DNA of 64,000 nt from Tetragenococcus osmophilus (lineage in GTDB: Bacteria; Bacillota; Bacilli; Lactobacillales; Enterococcaceae). The DNA lies in the NCBI RefSeq assembly GCF_003795125.1, contig NZ_CP027783.1, forward strand, positions 1,674,001 through 1,738,000, in the 5' to 3' direction. Position numbers and translations under genes: made by a program. Position 1 is the first letter of the stretch; every line of letters begins with the position of its first letter. Positions 50,146 to 58,260 of the stretch are shown piece by piece. The notes under the pieces were generated by a model that was not told the DNA's origin, ran no database searches, and saw only the letters and a list, made by a program, of their open reading frames with translations.

Positions 50146-50277
50146 GTGATAGAAGTAAAAAAAGATTTGTTAGAAAGTCTAGTTGGAATTGTTAGTTTAC
50201 CTAAGGTCTTCGATATAAAGACAGAGAGAGCGGAAAGAAAGCAAAAACGATTGGTAAAACATGAACTGCATCATTGA
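50146..50277 (+). CDS. Possible 43-residue peptide
   Basis: A short frame with a GTG start (or a non-standard ATT at 50137) behind GGAAGGTG. The product is MIEVKKDLLESLVGIVSL followed by a basic, charged helix ending in KHELHH. I do not recognise it. It precedes an antitoxin-like gene and could be the remnant of a small partner gene. Coding status is uncertain. The rest of 50005-50398 shows no other gene. Confidence 0.3.
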   Translation: MIEVKKDLLESLVGIVSLPKVFDIKTERAERKQKRLVKHELHH

Positions 50278-50398
50278 CGTTGATATAATATGTGGGAAAG
50301 TATAACATTGAATATTTTCAAAAGATGCTGAAAATTTAGTTGGATAAAAATCAATTGAAAAATTAAATCAAGCTTCGCTTAATGGTAAGGTGTTGATT

Positions 50399-50659
50399 AT
50401 GGTTGTAACTTCATTACGTTTTAAAGATGAACAATATCAAGAAATTAAAGAGTTAGCTGAATTTGAAGGAGTTTCTGTAACAACTTTTATGCGGCAAACA
50501 ATTTTGGACCGGTTGCAAGACGAGAAGAGTTATTATGAAGCAGTCCAAAGTTTAGAAGAAAGTAATGGCGAAAGTGTATCTAGTGATGAAATTAAACGCC
50601 GATTGGGAATGGCACGACAACAGATAATTGGAAAAGTAGATAAGGAATTTGGTTTATAG
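50399..50659 (+). CDS. RelB/CopG-like ribbon-helix-helix antitoxin, orphan
   Basis: An 86-residue protein whose first 45 residues (VVTSLRFKDEQYQEIKELAEFEGVSVTTFMR...) form a ribbon-helix-helix DNA-binding unit, followed by an acidic helical tail that would bind a toxin. It looks like a type II antitoxin of the RelB/DUF6290 kind. No toxin gene lies on either side. ATG 50399 follows AAGGTG. It may be a solitary repressor or the survivor of a lost module. Confidence 0.75.
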   Translation: MVVTSLRFKDEQYQEIKELAEFEGVSVTTFMRQTILDRLQDEKSYYEAVQSLEESNGESVSSDEIKRRLGMARQQIIGKVDKEFGL

Positions 50660-50684
50660 GTTCAAAACATTTATAAACACTGAT

Positions 50685-50730
50685 ATAGGACTATTAACAG
50701 CTTGCAGATAGTTAATGGCCTATTTTTTTA
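50685..50730 (+). terminator. Terminator after the antitoxin-like gene
   Basis: ATAGGACTATTAAC and GTTAATGGCCTAT arms with mismatches, followed by seven T residues. Confidence 0.75.
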
Positions 50731-50791
50731 TGAATCTGTTATTTAGTCTAGCAAACTTTTATTGATGAATTTATCATGAAGAAGTTCTATA

Positions 50792-50955
50792 AAGAAGGTA
50801 AGTTAATAAAAGTTCCCTTCATTCAGTGTAAAATGAATGTAAGTAAATCAAATTAGCCTTCTTTTTATTCAAAAAGAGGGAAAGACCACTAAAGGAATCT
50901 TTATTAGTCTTAAAAAGAAGGGAAGTTTAATAAAGTTTCCTTTATTTAGACTGAG
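50792..50955. repeat. Degenerate tandem hairpin array C, about 41-bp period
   Basis: Four units start near 50792, 50833, 50874 and 50915. Units 1 and 4 are clearly alike (AAGAAGGTAAG-TTAATAAAAGTT... and AAGAAGGGAAGTTTAATAAAGTT...). Each begins purine-rich and ends pyrimidine-rich and can fold on itself. It lies in a 494-base gap with no gene, upstream of the oxidoreductase promoter. Confidence 0.55.
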
Positions 50956-51071
50956 CTAGGTCGATGTTTGAACGAAAAAGTTTAGTTAATAGCTGAGAAT
51001 AAACGTATTTTAGTAAATATGATAAAATGAATTATAGCGATGGGGATTTGTAAAGGATTACGGAATAATTG

Positions 51072-51099
51072 TTGTTTAAATAATTGAAAGCGCTATAAT
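51072..51099 (+). promoter_or_regulatory. Oxidoreductase promoter with overlapping cre-like site
   Basis: TTGTTT, 16 bases, TATAAT (51094-51099). TGAAAGCGCTATAA (51085-51098) overlaps the -10 and matches the cre consensus TGWAARCGYTWNCA at most positions, suggesting CcpA repression. Confidence 0.65.
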
Positions 51100-51153
51100 T
51101 ATAGAGAACTTAGCATGCTAAAGAGAATCATTATTTTATAAGGAGTGAGTTTC

Positions 51154-52485
51154 ATGGTAGAGAAATATGATACTGTTGTGATTGGTGCTGGGCCAGCAGG
51201 AACAGCTGCTGCTTCTTCTTTAAAAGCCCAAGGACAAAAAGTAGCGATTGTAGAGGAAGATTTATGGGGAGGTACTTGTCCTAACCGTGGTTGTGATCCG
51301 AAAAAGATTTTATATACAGCAGTAGAAGCAAAAGAACAGGCTGATCTTTTAGCAGGACAAGGATTAAATACACAAAGTTCAATCGAATGGCCCGATTTAA
51401 TGGCGAATAAGCGAAATTATACAAAACAAATAAGCCCAGGGACTCATGAGAGTTTAAAAAATAATGGCATTGAAACAATTACTGGTCATGCGCAATTTGT
51501 CGATCAACACACTTTAGAAATTGGACAACAAACAATTGAAGCTCAAAATGTCATTATTGCTACTGGTTTACGACCACGAATTCTAGATATTAAAGGGAAA
51601 GAATTTTTGCAAACGAGTAATGAATTCTTAGATTTAGATGAAATGCCAGAAAGTATTACGATATTAGGAGGGGGTTATGTTGCTTTTGAACTTGCCGGAA
51701 TCGCATCTTCTGCAGGAGCAAAAGTGACATTGATTCATCATAATAATCGACCATTGAAGGCTTTTCCAGAAAAATTAGTACAGACCCTTTGCGATCAATT
51801 ATCCGAAAATGGTGTAGAGATCATCTTGGATCAAGAAATCACAGAAATTCAAAAGGACAGTGCAAGCTATCGAGTAATAGGTAATGATTTTGATAAGAAA
51901 ACAGATATAGTTTTTGCCGCCGTGGGAAGAATTGCTAATGTTGATCAATTAGGATTAGACCAAATCGGCGTTGAATATTCAAGTAAAGGCGTTAAAGTAA
52001 ATGAACACTTACAGTCAGATGTGTCACATTTTTACGCCGTTGGGGATTCAGCAGCTTCTCCTGTGCCTAAGTTAACGCCAGTTGCAGGTTTTGAAGCAAA
52101 CTATGTAGTCGATCAAATTTTAGGTGATCACAAAGAGATTGGTTACCCGTTAGTTCCGACAATCATTTTTTCTTTACCAAAGTTGTCGCAAGTAGGCGTC
52201 ACTGCGCAACAAGCAGAAGAAGATACCGATAGATATCAAGTGAGAACTGTCAATGTAGAAGAATGGATCACTTATAAAAGACAACATGAAAAACAACCTC
52301 TAGTACAATTAGTCATCGATCAAAAGCAAGATCAGGTGGTGGGTGCTGCTTGTTTGAGTATGGAAGCTGATGAAATGATTAATTACTTGAGATTACTGAT
52401 TAAGCATGAATATTCTGCAAATGAAGTTAGTCAGACGCTCTTTAATTATCCAACGATAGCAAGTGATATTCAGTATTTGTATTGA
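51154..52485 (+). CDS. Class I pyridine nucleotide-disulfide oxidoreductase, glutathione-reductase-like
   Basis: A 443-residue FAD/NAD(P)H enzyme: FAD loop VIGAGPAGTAAASSL, redox-active cysteines in GGTCPNRGCDPKK, NAD(P) loop ILGGGYVAFELAG, second FAD motif FYAVGD, and a C-terminal dimerisation domain. The His-x-x-x-x-Glu dyad normally found near the C-terminus (HPTLSE) reads YPTIAS here. The substrate may therefore not be glutathione. ATG 51154 follows AAGGAGTG. Confidence 0.88.
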   Translation: MVEKYDTVVIGAGPAGTAAASSLKAQGQKVAIVEEDLWGGTCPNRGCDPKKILYTAVEAKEQADLLAGQGLNTQSSIEWPDLMANKRNYTKQISPGTHESLKNNGIETITGHAQFVDQHTLEIGQQTIEAQNVIIATGLRPRILDIKGKEFLQTSNEFLDLDEMPESITILGGGYVAFELAGIASSAGAKVTLIHHNNRPLKAFPEKLVQTLCDQLSENGVEIILDQEITEIQKDSASYRVIGNDFDKKTDIVFAAVGRIANVDQLGLDQIGVEYSSKGVKVNEHLQSDVSHFYAVGDSAASPVPKLTPVAGFEANYVVDQILGDHKEIGYPLVPTIIFSLPKLSQVGVTAQQAEEDTDRYQVRTVNVEEWITYKRQHEKQPLVQLVIDQKQDQVVGAACLSMEADEMINYLRLLIKHEYSANEVSQTLFNYPTIASDIQYLY

Positions 52486-52535
52486 ACAAACTATAAAAAT
52501 TTATTCTATAGAAGAATAAGTAATAAGTAAATTCA

Positions 52536-52572
52536 AAAAGCTGTGAAGAACATTTCTTCGCAGCTTTTTTAC
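52536..52572. terminator. Terminator between the oxidoreductase and LacI-type genes
   Basis: AAAAGCTGTGAAGAA and TTCTTCGCAGCTTTT arms, then T residues; convergent position. Confidence 0.85.
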
Positions 52573-52668
52573 CTTATTTCAATCTTTCAGTTTATTTTAA
52601 ATATATACTTTTATATTTACCATTTACTTTAAAAAAGGATTTGAATATTTTTTATAGTTGAGCGACTG

Positions 52669-53652
52669 CTAAACTGTTCTTCCAGTTAAAACTTTAATAG
52701 GTAACTTATATGTTTTCTCTAAAGGAATTTCCGGTTGAGTGATTCGTTGTATTAATAAATCAACTAGAAGGTCACTAGCCTCTTGAATAGGTTGAACGAT
52801 CGTTGCTAAATCTGGAAAATAATTTTGCATAAATTGAGTGCCGTCATAGCCAATAACTTTTAATTGCGAAGGTATATCAATATTTAACTCACGACAAATA
52901 TTAATGACTAGGGTAGCAGTTAAATCGTCTGTGCAGAATAAACTATCGATATTTTGATTTAGCAAAATTTGTTTAATTTTCATTTTTTTTAACGCTAATG
53001 AATTTTCAAATGGAGCAAAATAAAAAATATTAGGTTCCAGCCCAACCTCTTTTAAAAATGCTAAATGGCCATTTAAGCGGTCATTAGTGGGCGAATCTGA
53101 AACATTACTACCTGCAATAATGCCAATTTTTCTTCCTCCATTTTTGTAAAGCGTCTCTGTTGCGATGTATCCACCTTGATAGTTATCACTACCTACAATA
53201 GAGATATTATCAGCTAAATAACGATCAAATGAAATAATAGGTAGTTCAACCATTTCATATTCTTCAATTCCTAAATTGTGTGATCCAGCAACAATCCCAT
53301 CTACTTGGTTTGCGGCTAACATCTTTAAATAGTTGCGTTCTTTTTCTTTGTTTTGGGAACTATCACAAAGAATAGATTTATAGCCACGTTCGAAAAGCTT
53401 GGTCTCTAGCTGTTCTACAAGTTCACCAAAAAAAGGGTGAGCGATTTTTGGAAAAATAAGTCCGATTAATTGTGTATTTTTCCCCTGTAGAGAACGGGCA
53501 AGGGAGTTGGGTTGATAATTAAGTTCTTCCATTGCAACGTGGACTTTATTAATTGTTTTTTGGCTAAGTGAACCATAATTATTAATCACTCGTGAAACTG
53601 TCGTCGAAGAAACGCCAGCTTTTTTAGCTACATCTGTAAGTTTAATTGCCAA
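52669..53652 (-). CDS. LacI-family transcriptional regulator
   Basis: A 327-residue repressor. The helix-turn-helix LTDVAKKAGVSSTTVSRVINN (residues 4-24) and hinge helix PNSLARSLQG are typical, followed by a periplasmic-binding-like sugar domain (IGLIFPKIAHPFF...). It is divergent from the alpha-glucoside PTS gene and so probably controls it, like MalR or ScrR. CRE-like palindromes between the two genes may be its operators or CcpA sites. Confidence 0.9.
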   Translation of the reverse strand: MAIKLTDVAKKAGVSSTTVSRVINNYGSLSQKTINKVHVAMEELNYQPNSLARSLQGKNTQLIGLIFPKIAHPFFGELVEQLETKLFERGYKSILCDSSQNKEKERNYLKMLAANQVDGIVAGSHNLGIEEYEMVELPIISFDRYLADNISIVGSDNYQGGYIATETLYKNGGRKIGIIAGSNVSDSPTNDRLNGHLAFLKEVGLEPNIFYFAPFENSLALKKMKIKQILLNQNIDSLFCTDDLTATLVINICRELNIDIPSQLKVIGYDGTQFMQNYFPDLATIVQPIQEASDLLVDLLIQRITQPEIPLEKTYKLPIKVLTGRTV

Positions 53653-53951
53653 TTTTATTCTCCTTTTTTAATTAAAAGCTTATTAGCTAATATCAGTTTA
53701 TGTATAATCATTGGAATCTTATATGTAAGATGTAATAACTTGTTTGCAAATCAATTACAACTTAAAGATAGTCTAATGTGCACTGTATGTCAACCGGAAA
53801 TCATTAATTCATTACTGCTAACATACTATTTATTATAAGATGATAATTTATTTTGATAAACGTTCGACATTAGTAAGCAGGTATAGTATAAATATTTAAA
53901 ACGCTTTCCGATTTTTATCAATAAATAAGGTGAAAAGGAGTTAAACATAAA
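53653..53951. promoter_or_regulatory. Divergent control region with two LacI/cre-type palindromes
   Basis: TTTAAAACGCTTTCC (53895-53909) resembles a cre site. TTGATAAACGTTCGAC (53853-53868) is a second palindrome centred on CG, which could bind the adjacent LacI-type regulator. AAAAGGAG before 53952 is the PTS ribosome site. No gene is seen. Confidence 0.6.
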
Positions 53952-55561
53952 ATGATGAAAAGATACAACGTTTTGGTGGAGCAATGATTGCCCCAGTTTT
54001 GCTGTTTGCTTTTAATAGTATAGTGTTAGCATTTGCTATTGTGTTCCAGGACCCAGAAATTATGGGTGGACTGGCAACAGAAGGGACTTTTTGGACTGAT
54101 CTTTGGTCAGTTATTGAGGCCGGTGGTTGGGTTGTTTTTGACCATATGGAATTATTATTTGTTATAGGCTTACCGATAGGTTTGGCCAAAAAAGCAAATG
54201 CCCGGGCATCTTTAGAGGCATTTATCATTTATATGACTTGGAATGCTTTCATTAACGCGATATTACAAGTCTGGAACTTCGGTGTAGATCTTAATGATAC
54301 TGAGGCGCTTGGCGTAAAAGCTATTGGTGGTATTGAGACTTTAGATACTAACATTATTGGAGCTCTTTTAATTTCAGGTATGGTTATTTGGCTACATAAT
54401 AAATTTTATGATGCGGCGCTTCCTGAATGGATTGGTATTTTTTCAGGGTCTGCGTTTGTGGTTATTATTGGCTTTATAGTTACATTACCTTTGGCGTTTT
54501 TAACCGCTTGGCTTTGGCCAATGTTGCAGGGCTATATGTTCCAACTACAAGATTTAATTGCTGGCAGTGGGACAGCTGGCGTAGGGGCCTTTGTTTTCTT
54601 AGAAAGAATATTGATTCCAACAGGTCTTCATCATTTTATTGCACAACCGTTTAAATACGGTCCTGCTGTTGTTGATGGCGGATTAACCAATTTTTGGTTT
54701 GAAAATTTAGCTGATATTTCATCTTATAACGGTACTTTAAGAGATTTAGTTCCACAAGCTGGTTTTGGTTTAAATAGTATGCCTAAAGTATTTGCCCCGA
54801 TTGGAATTGGTGCAGCATTTATTGCGACGGCTAAACCTGAACAAAGAAAACAAACAATTGCTTTAGTTATTCCAACCGCAGTTACTGCTGTTTTAACTGG
54901 GATAACAGAGCCGTTTGAATTTACTTTCTTATTCTTGGCTCCACAGCTGTATGTTGTATATTGTTTACTTGCTGTAGCAATGGCTATGACAGTTTATGCT
55001 CTTGGCGTTTCGCTTGTTCTAGGAGGAGGGTTAATATCATTTTTCCCAAGGTTTATTATACCTTTATCAACGAACCACATGAACGCTATTGTTATTTTCT
55101 TCATCGTCGGCTTAGCATTTTCGGCATTATATTTCCTTGTATTCCGATGGTCAATATTAAAATTTAATATCAAAACTCCTGGGCGAGATGATACCGGAGA
55201 AGTAAAATTGCATACTAAAAAGGATTATAAAAATAAAAAAGCCGCAGAAGCAGGTGATGAACAAAATTCAGTTACTAGTGGCGCTTCTCCAGTAAGACAA
55301 AGTAACAACCCCAACGCTAAAAAAGCGACCCACTTTTTAGAAGGTTTAGGAGGTTCAGAAAATATAACAGATATTAATAATTGTGCAACTAGGCTTCGCG
55401 TGTCAGTCGCTGACGAAAATAAAATTTTGGATGACGCATTTTTCAAAAGCGGTGGAGCACACGGACTTGTTCGTAATGGAACAGCTGTTCAAGTTATTGT
55501 AGGATTAGATGTGCCGAAAGTAAGAGAGTTCTTTGACGAGATCGTTGAAGACGAAAGCTAA
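53952..55561 (+). pseudogene. Alpha-glucoside-type PTS EIICB with a frameshift at codon 3-4
   Basis: The ribosome site AAAAGGAG and ATGATG (53952) lead into ATGATGAAAAGATAC, which is out of frame and stops at once (TGA near 53985). The downstream frame reads upstream as KIQRFGGAMIAPVLLF, so one base is missing, probably an A from the A-run at 53958-53961. The remaining 525-residue frame from ATG 53984 holds the EIIC membrane domain and a C-terminal EIIB domain (NNCATRLRVSV, phospho-cysteine). GGTGGAG just upstream of 53984 might allow weak internal initiation. Confidence 0.85.
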
Positions 55562-55653
55562 AAAATTTGCAAAGGCACATAACTGTTATAAATGTATAGT
55601 ATTATTTATTTTAAATCTATATTAGAAATCTATTAAGTTGTTAGAGGTGTATT

Positions 55654-56382
55654 ATGAAAATACTTTTGCTATCAGATATTCATAGCAACGCTGTATCTTT
55701 ACGCAAAATTTTGGAAAGTGAAAAAGATGCAGATAAGGTCCTGTGTGCAGGAGATCATGTGGATTATGGACTTTATCCTAAAGAAGTACTAGAAATGGTT
55801 AAAGATTATAATATTACAAGCGTTAGAGGAAACCACGACGATCATATGATCAAAACTTGGGAGCAAATAGAACAAGGTGTGGAACAGGACGAATTTAAAT
55901 GGATTCATCATAACGCGGATATTTTAAATAAAGAAGATATTGATTATTTAAAAGCACTGCCTAAAACAATTTCATTTGATTTAGGCAATACAGGGTATGT
56001 ACTTCAACACCAGTGGAAAGAAAACTCATATGAAACTATTCAGAGTGAGTATCATTTTGATCAGTTTTGGGATGAACACTATGCTGGCGCCTTACAAGGT
56101 GATTTTGAGAAAAGAATTATTTTTGGTCACACTCATAGACAAGGAATACATTATGTAGCTAATGGTAAATTGTGGTTGAATCCAGGGAGTATCTCTTATA
56201 GAAGACCAGACGATCCTACTAAAGATGCTCATTACATGATATTAGAAGATGGAAATATTGTATTTAAACAAGTGCCTTACGAGAAGGCTGAATTAATGAA
56301 TGAAGTGAACAAATGGCAAGGAATAATTAAACAAAAAGATATGGATGTCGCTTTGTTCTTCTTTGGTGAAGATGAGAGTTAG
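55654..56382 (+). CDS. Calcineurin-like metallophosphoesterase, YfcE type
   Basis: A 242-residue phosphoesterase with metal ligands in LLSDIHSN, CAGDHVDYG, RGNHDDH and FGHTHRQG; the NPGSISYRRP segment near the C-terminus is typical of the YfcE/MJ0936 group. It should hydrolyse phosphodiesters in the cytoplasm; the natural substrate is unknown. It is monocistronic, following the PTS gene and ending with a terminator before the IS element. Confidence 0.88.
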   Translation: MKILLLSDIHSNAVSLRKILESEKDADKVLCAGDHVDYGLYPKEVLEMVKDYNITSVRGNHDDHMIKTWEQIEQGVEQDEFKWIHHNADILNKEDIDYLKALPKTISFDLGNTGYVLQHQWKENSYETIQSEYHFDQFWDEHYAGALQGDFEKRIIFGHTHRQGIHYVANGKLWLNPGSISYRRPDDPTKDAHYMILEDGNIVFKQVPYEKAELMNEVNKWQGIIKQKDMDVALFFFGEDES

Positions 56383-56394
56383 TTAAAACAGACG

Positions 56395-56438
56395 ATGCAA
56401 GGAACACGACTAGAAAGTTGTTCCTTGCATTTTTTATT
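56395..56438 (+). terminator. Intrinsic terminator after the phosphoesterase gene
   Basis: ATGCAAGGAAC and GTTCCTTGCAT perfect arms, then T residues. Confidence 0.88.
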
Positions 56439-56630
56439 TTAAACGAGCAAAAAGATCATTCATAGAAACTTGAAAGTCATTCGGAATTATTTGATTTTTA
56501 TTTACATTTTGATCTTGAACTATTTATCTAAGTGTAAAATTTATTGAGGTTCCCTCTAGACGAATAAAAAAGAAACCGTTACTCTATTCATTGGGCTGTG
56601 ACAGGCACTAATGAACAAAGGCGGTTTCTT

Positions 56631-58049
56631 ATGGAATCTATTGTAACAGATTTAGTGGAAGTAATGAAGAAGGAAACGAATTTTTTAGCAAGAGAAAGAG
56701 CTATGATGATCTTTTTTACGCAATTGATCACGACAATTACCCAACTAGCGTTTCAAACGCTTGATGAAGAAATTTGTGCGCAATGTAAGAAAGAAGGCTT
56801 TCGCGTCGATCGTAAAAGCGAGAGAACCATCACCTTTTTGTTTGGGACCGTGACCTATGTTCGTCGACGAATGAAAAATCAAGCCAATGACATTCGTTAC
56901 CCCTTAGATGAATTTCTAGGGATTCGAAAAGGGCTTCGTTATAGTTCGCTAGTCCTGCGAAACGTCTCTCAATTAGGCAGTATCATGGTTTATCGTCATG
57001 TTTCTCAAGCGATTGACTGTTTAACTTCTTGGCAGATGAGTCATCAAAATGTGCAACAGTTGGTGGTTAAAACCGGTGAACTGGTCCAGACACGAAGCAC
57101 GCATGAAAGTCGTTATGACGGCGTGATCATCAAGAAAAAAGTGCCTTATTTATATTTGGAAGGAGACGGCGCAAAGATTGGCGGACAGAAGAAACAATCT
57201 CTTGAAGTCCATCGTTTTCAAGTATGTGAAGGCAGCCAGAAAGTAGGGAATCGCTCGGAAATGATCGCCCCGCACTTTGTGAGTCATCTGAATCGGCAAA
57301 AAGCATACAAAGAAATGATGGCCTATCTTCAAGCCTATTATGATTTAAGTCATACCGTTGTCATTTCCAATAGTGACGGCGGTTCAGGCTATGAAAAAGC
57401 CGTGTTTGATGAACTGGCTTTAGGTTGTTTGCGTCATGAACACTTCCGTGATCGATACCATGTCCATCGTAAAATCAAAGAACGAATGCCTTTTGTTCCC
57501 CAACTCCAACATCGTATGATACGAGCGATTGAACATTATGATTGGCAAGAGGTCCAGCTTGTTTTAGATACCTCGGAAAGCTTGATTGAAGAAAAGGAAG
57601 CCGAGGCTTCAGAACATTTACGTTTACTGCATCACTATCTTCAAAGAAATTGGCCTTATTTAAAATCATTGAAAGCACGAGAAATCAGAGATCCCCAAGC
57701 ATGTATTGGCACGATCGAAAGTACCCATCGAAAAATCACCTATCGCATGAAGCGCCAAGGTCGTTTATGGACAAAAACCGGTGCCCAAGCCATGATTCGT
57801 GTCATTGATAGTTTACGGAATCAAGAATTTGAAGGATGGTTGAATCAATACGAAGCCCTTCCGGACGACGTGGTCGCTCAAGAAAAGCGTTGGCAAGCTA
57901 TGAAACGTTGGGTACAGAAAAAAACTAACTTTCAAGCTCATGAAGGTGCGTTTAAAGGGCAAATGGGCGAAGGAAAAGCGAAAAGTGCACCTTTAGGCCA
58001 ATTCGCCAAAGGACTAAATCAATTAATAATGACCCCGAATTATCTCTAA
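56631..58049 (+). CDS. ISLre2-family (UPF0236) transposase
   Basis: A 472-residue transposase from ATG 56631, which follows AAAGGCGG; an in-frame GTG at 56598 is further upstream. It contains the UPF0236 segments FLFGTVTYVRRRMKN, YLEGDGAKIGGQKK and the YHVHRKI stretch, with acidic residues (EGDGA, SNSDGGSGYEKA) that could be catalytic. The frame is intact, ending MTPNYL, with a strong palindrome over the stop. Confidence 0.92.
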   Translation: MESIVTDLVEVMKKETNFLARERAMMIFFTQLITTITQLAFQTLDEEICAQCKKEGFRVDRKSERTITFLFGTVTYVRRRMKNQANDIRYPLDEFLGIRKGLRYSSLVLRNVSQLGSIMVYRHVSQAIDCLTSWQMSHQNVQQLVVKTGELVQTRSTHESRYDGVIIKKKVPYLYLEGDGAKIGGQKKQSLEVHRFQVCEGSQKVGNRSEMIAPHFVSHLNRQKAYKEMMAYLQAYYDLSHTVVISNSDGGSGYEKAVFDELALGCLRHEHFRDRYHVHRKIKERMPFVPQLQHRMIRAIEHYDWQEVQLVLDTSESLIEEKEAEASEHLRLLHHYLQRNWPYLKSLKAREIRDPQACIGTIESTHRKITYRMKRQGRLWTKTGAQAMIRVIDSLRNQEFEGWLNQYEALPDDVVAQEKRWQAMKRWVQKKTNFQAHEGAFKGQMGEGKAKSAPLGQFAKGLNQLIMTPNYL

Positions 58050-58073
58050 TAAAAACTTGTTTTTGTTAGAGAT
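58042..58073 (+). terminator. Palindrome at the transposase stop codon
   Basis: ATCTCTAATAAAAAC and GTTTTTGTTAGAGAT (14 of 15 pairs) enclose the TAA. The second IS copy at the right edge lacks this palindrome. Confidence 0.7.
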
Positions 58074-58260
58074 GATGAGGGCGAACCGAACGAAAGTGAG
58101 GTTGAAAAATAACTTCGTGTCTGCCCAAAAGACGGTTTTTTTATTCAACCTCAATAAACTTGACACATACACTATTTATAACTATCTTTCGTGCGTTGAT
58201 AACATTTGGTATAATACTACTAATATTTTATTTTTTAAAATTTAGTTAGGAGGAGGCTAT

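Larger units (their letters stand above)
56528..58170 (+). mobile_element. ISLre2-family insertion sequence, complete, with 9-bp target duplication
   Basis: A 1643-bp element. Terminal inverted repeats of 24 bp (56528-56551 and 58147-58170) agree at 20 of 24 positions and include TTTATTGAGGTT. ACTATTTAT occurs immediately outside both ends (56519-56527 and 58171-58179), a perfect 9-bp duplication. The single gene is an ISLre2/UPF0236 transposase. The intact duplication suggests a recent insertion of this copy by itself. Confidence 0.95.

Noticed and set aside
58057-58245. Short plus-strand frame after the transposase
   Set aside because: It lies over the IS terminal sequence in another frame. 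It is of interest only because the second IS copy reads into the same residues through its deletion.
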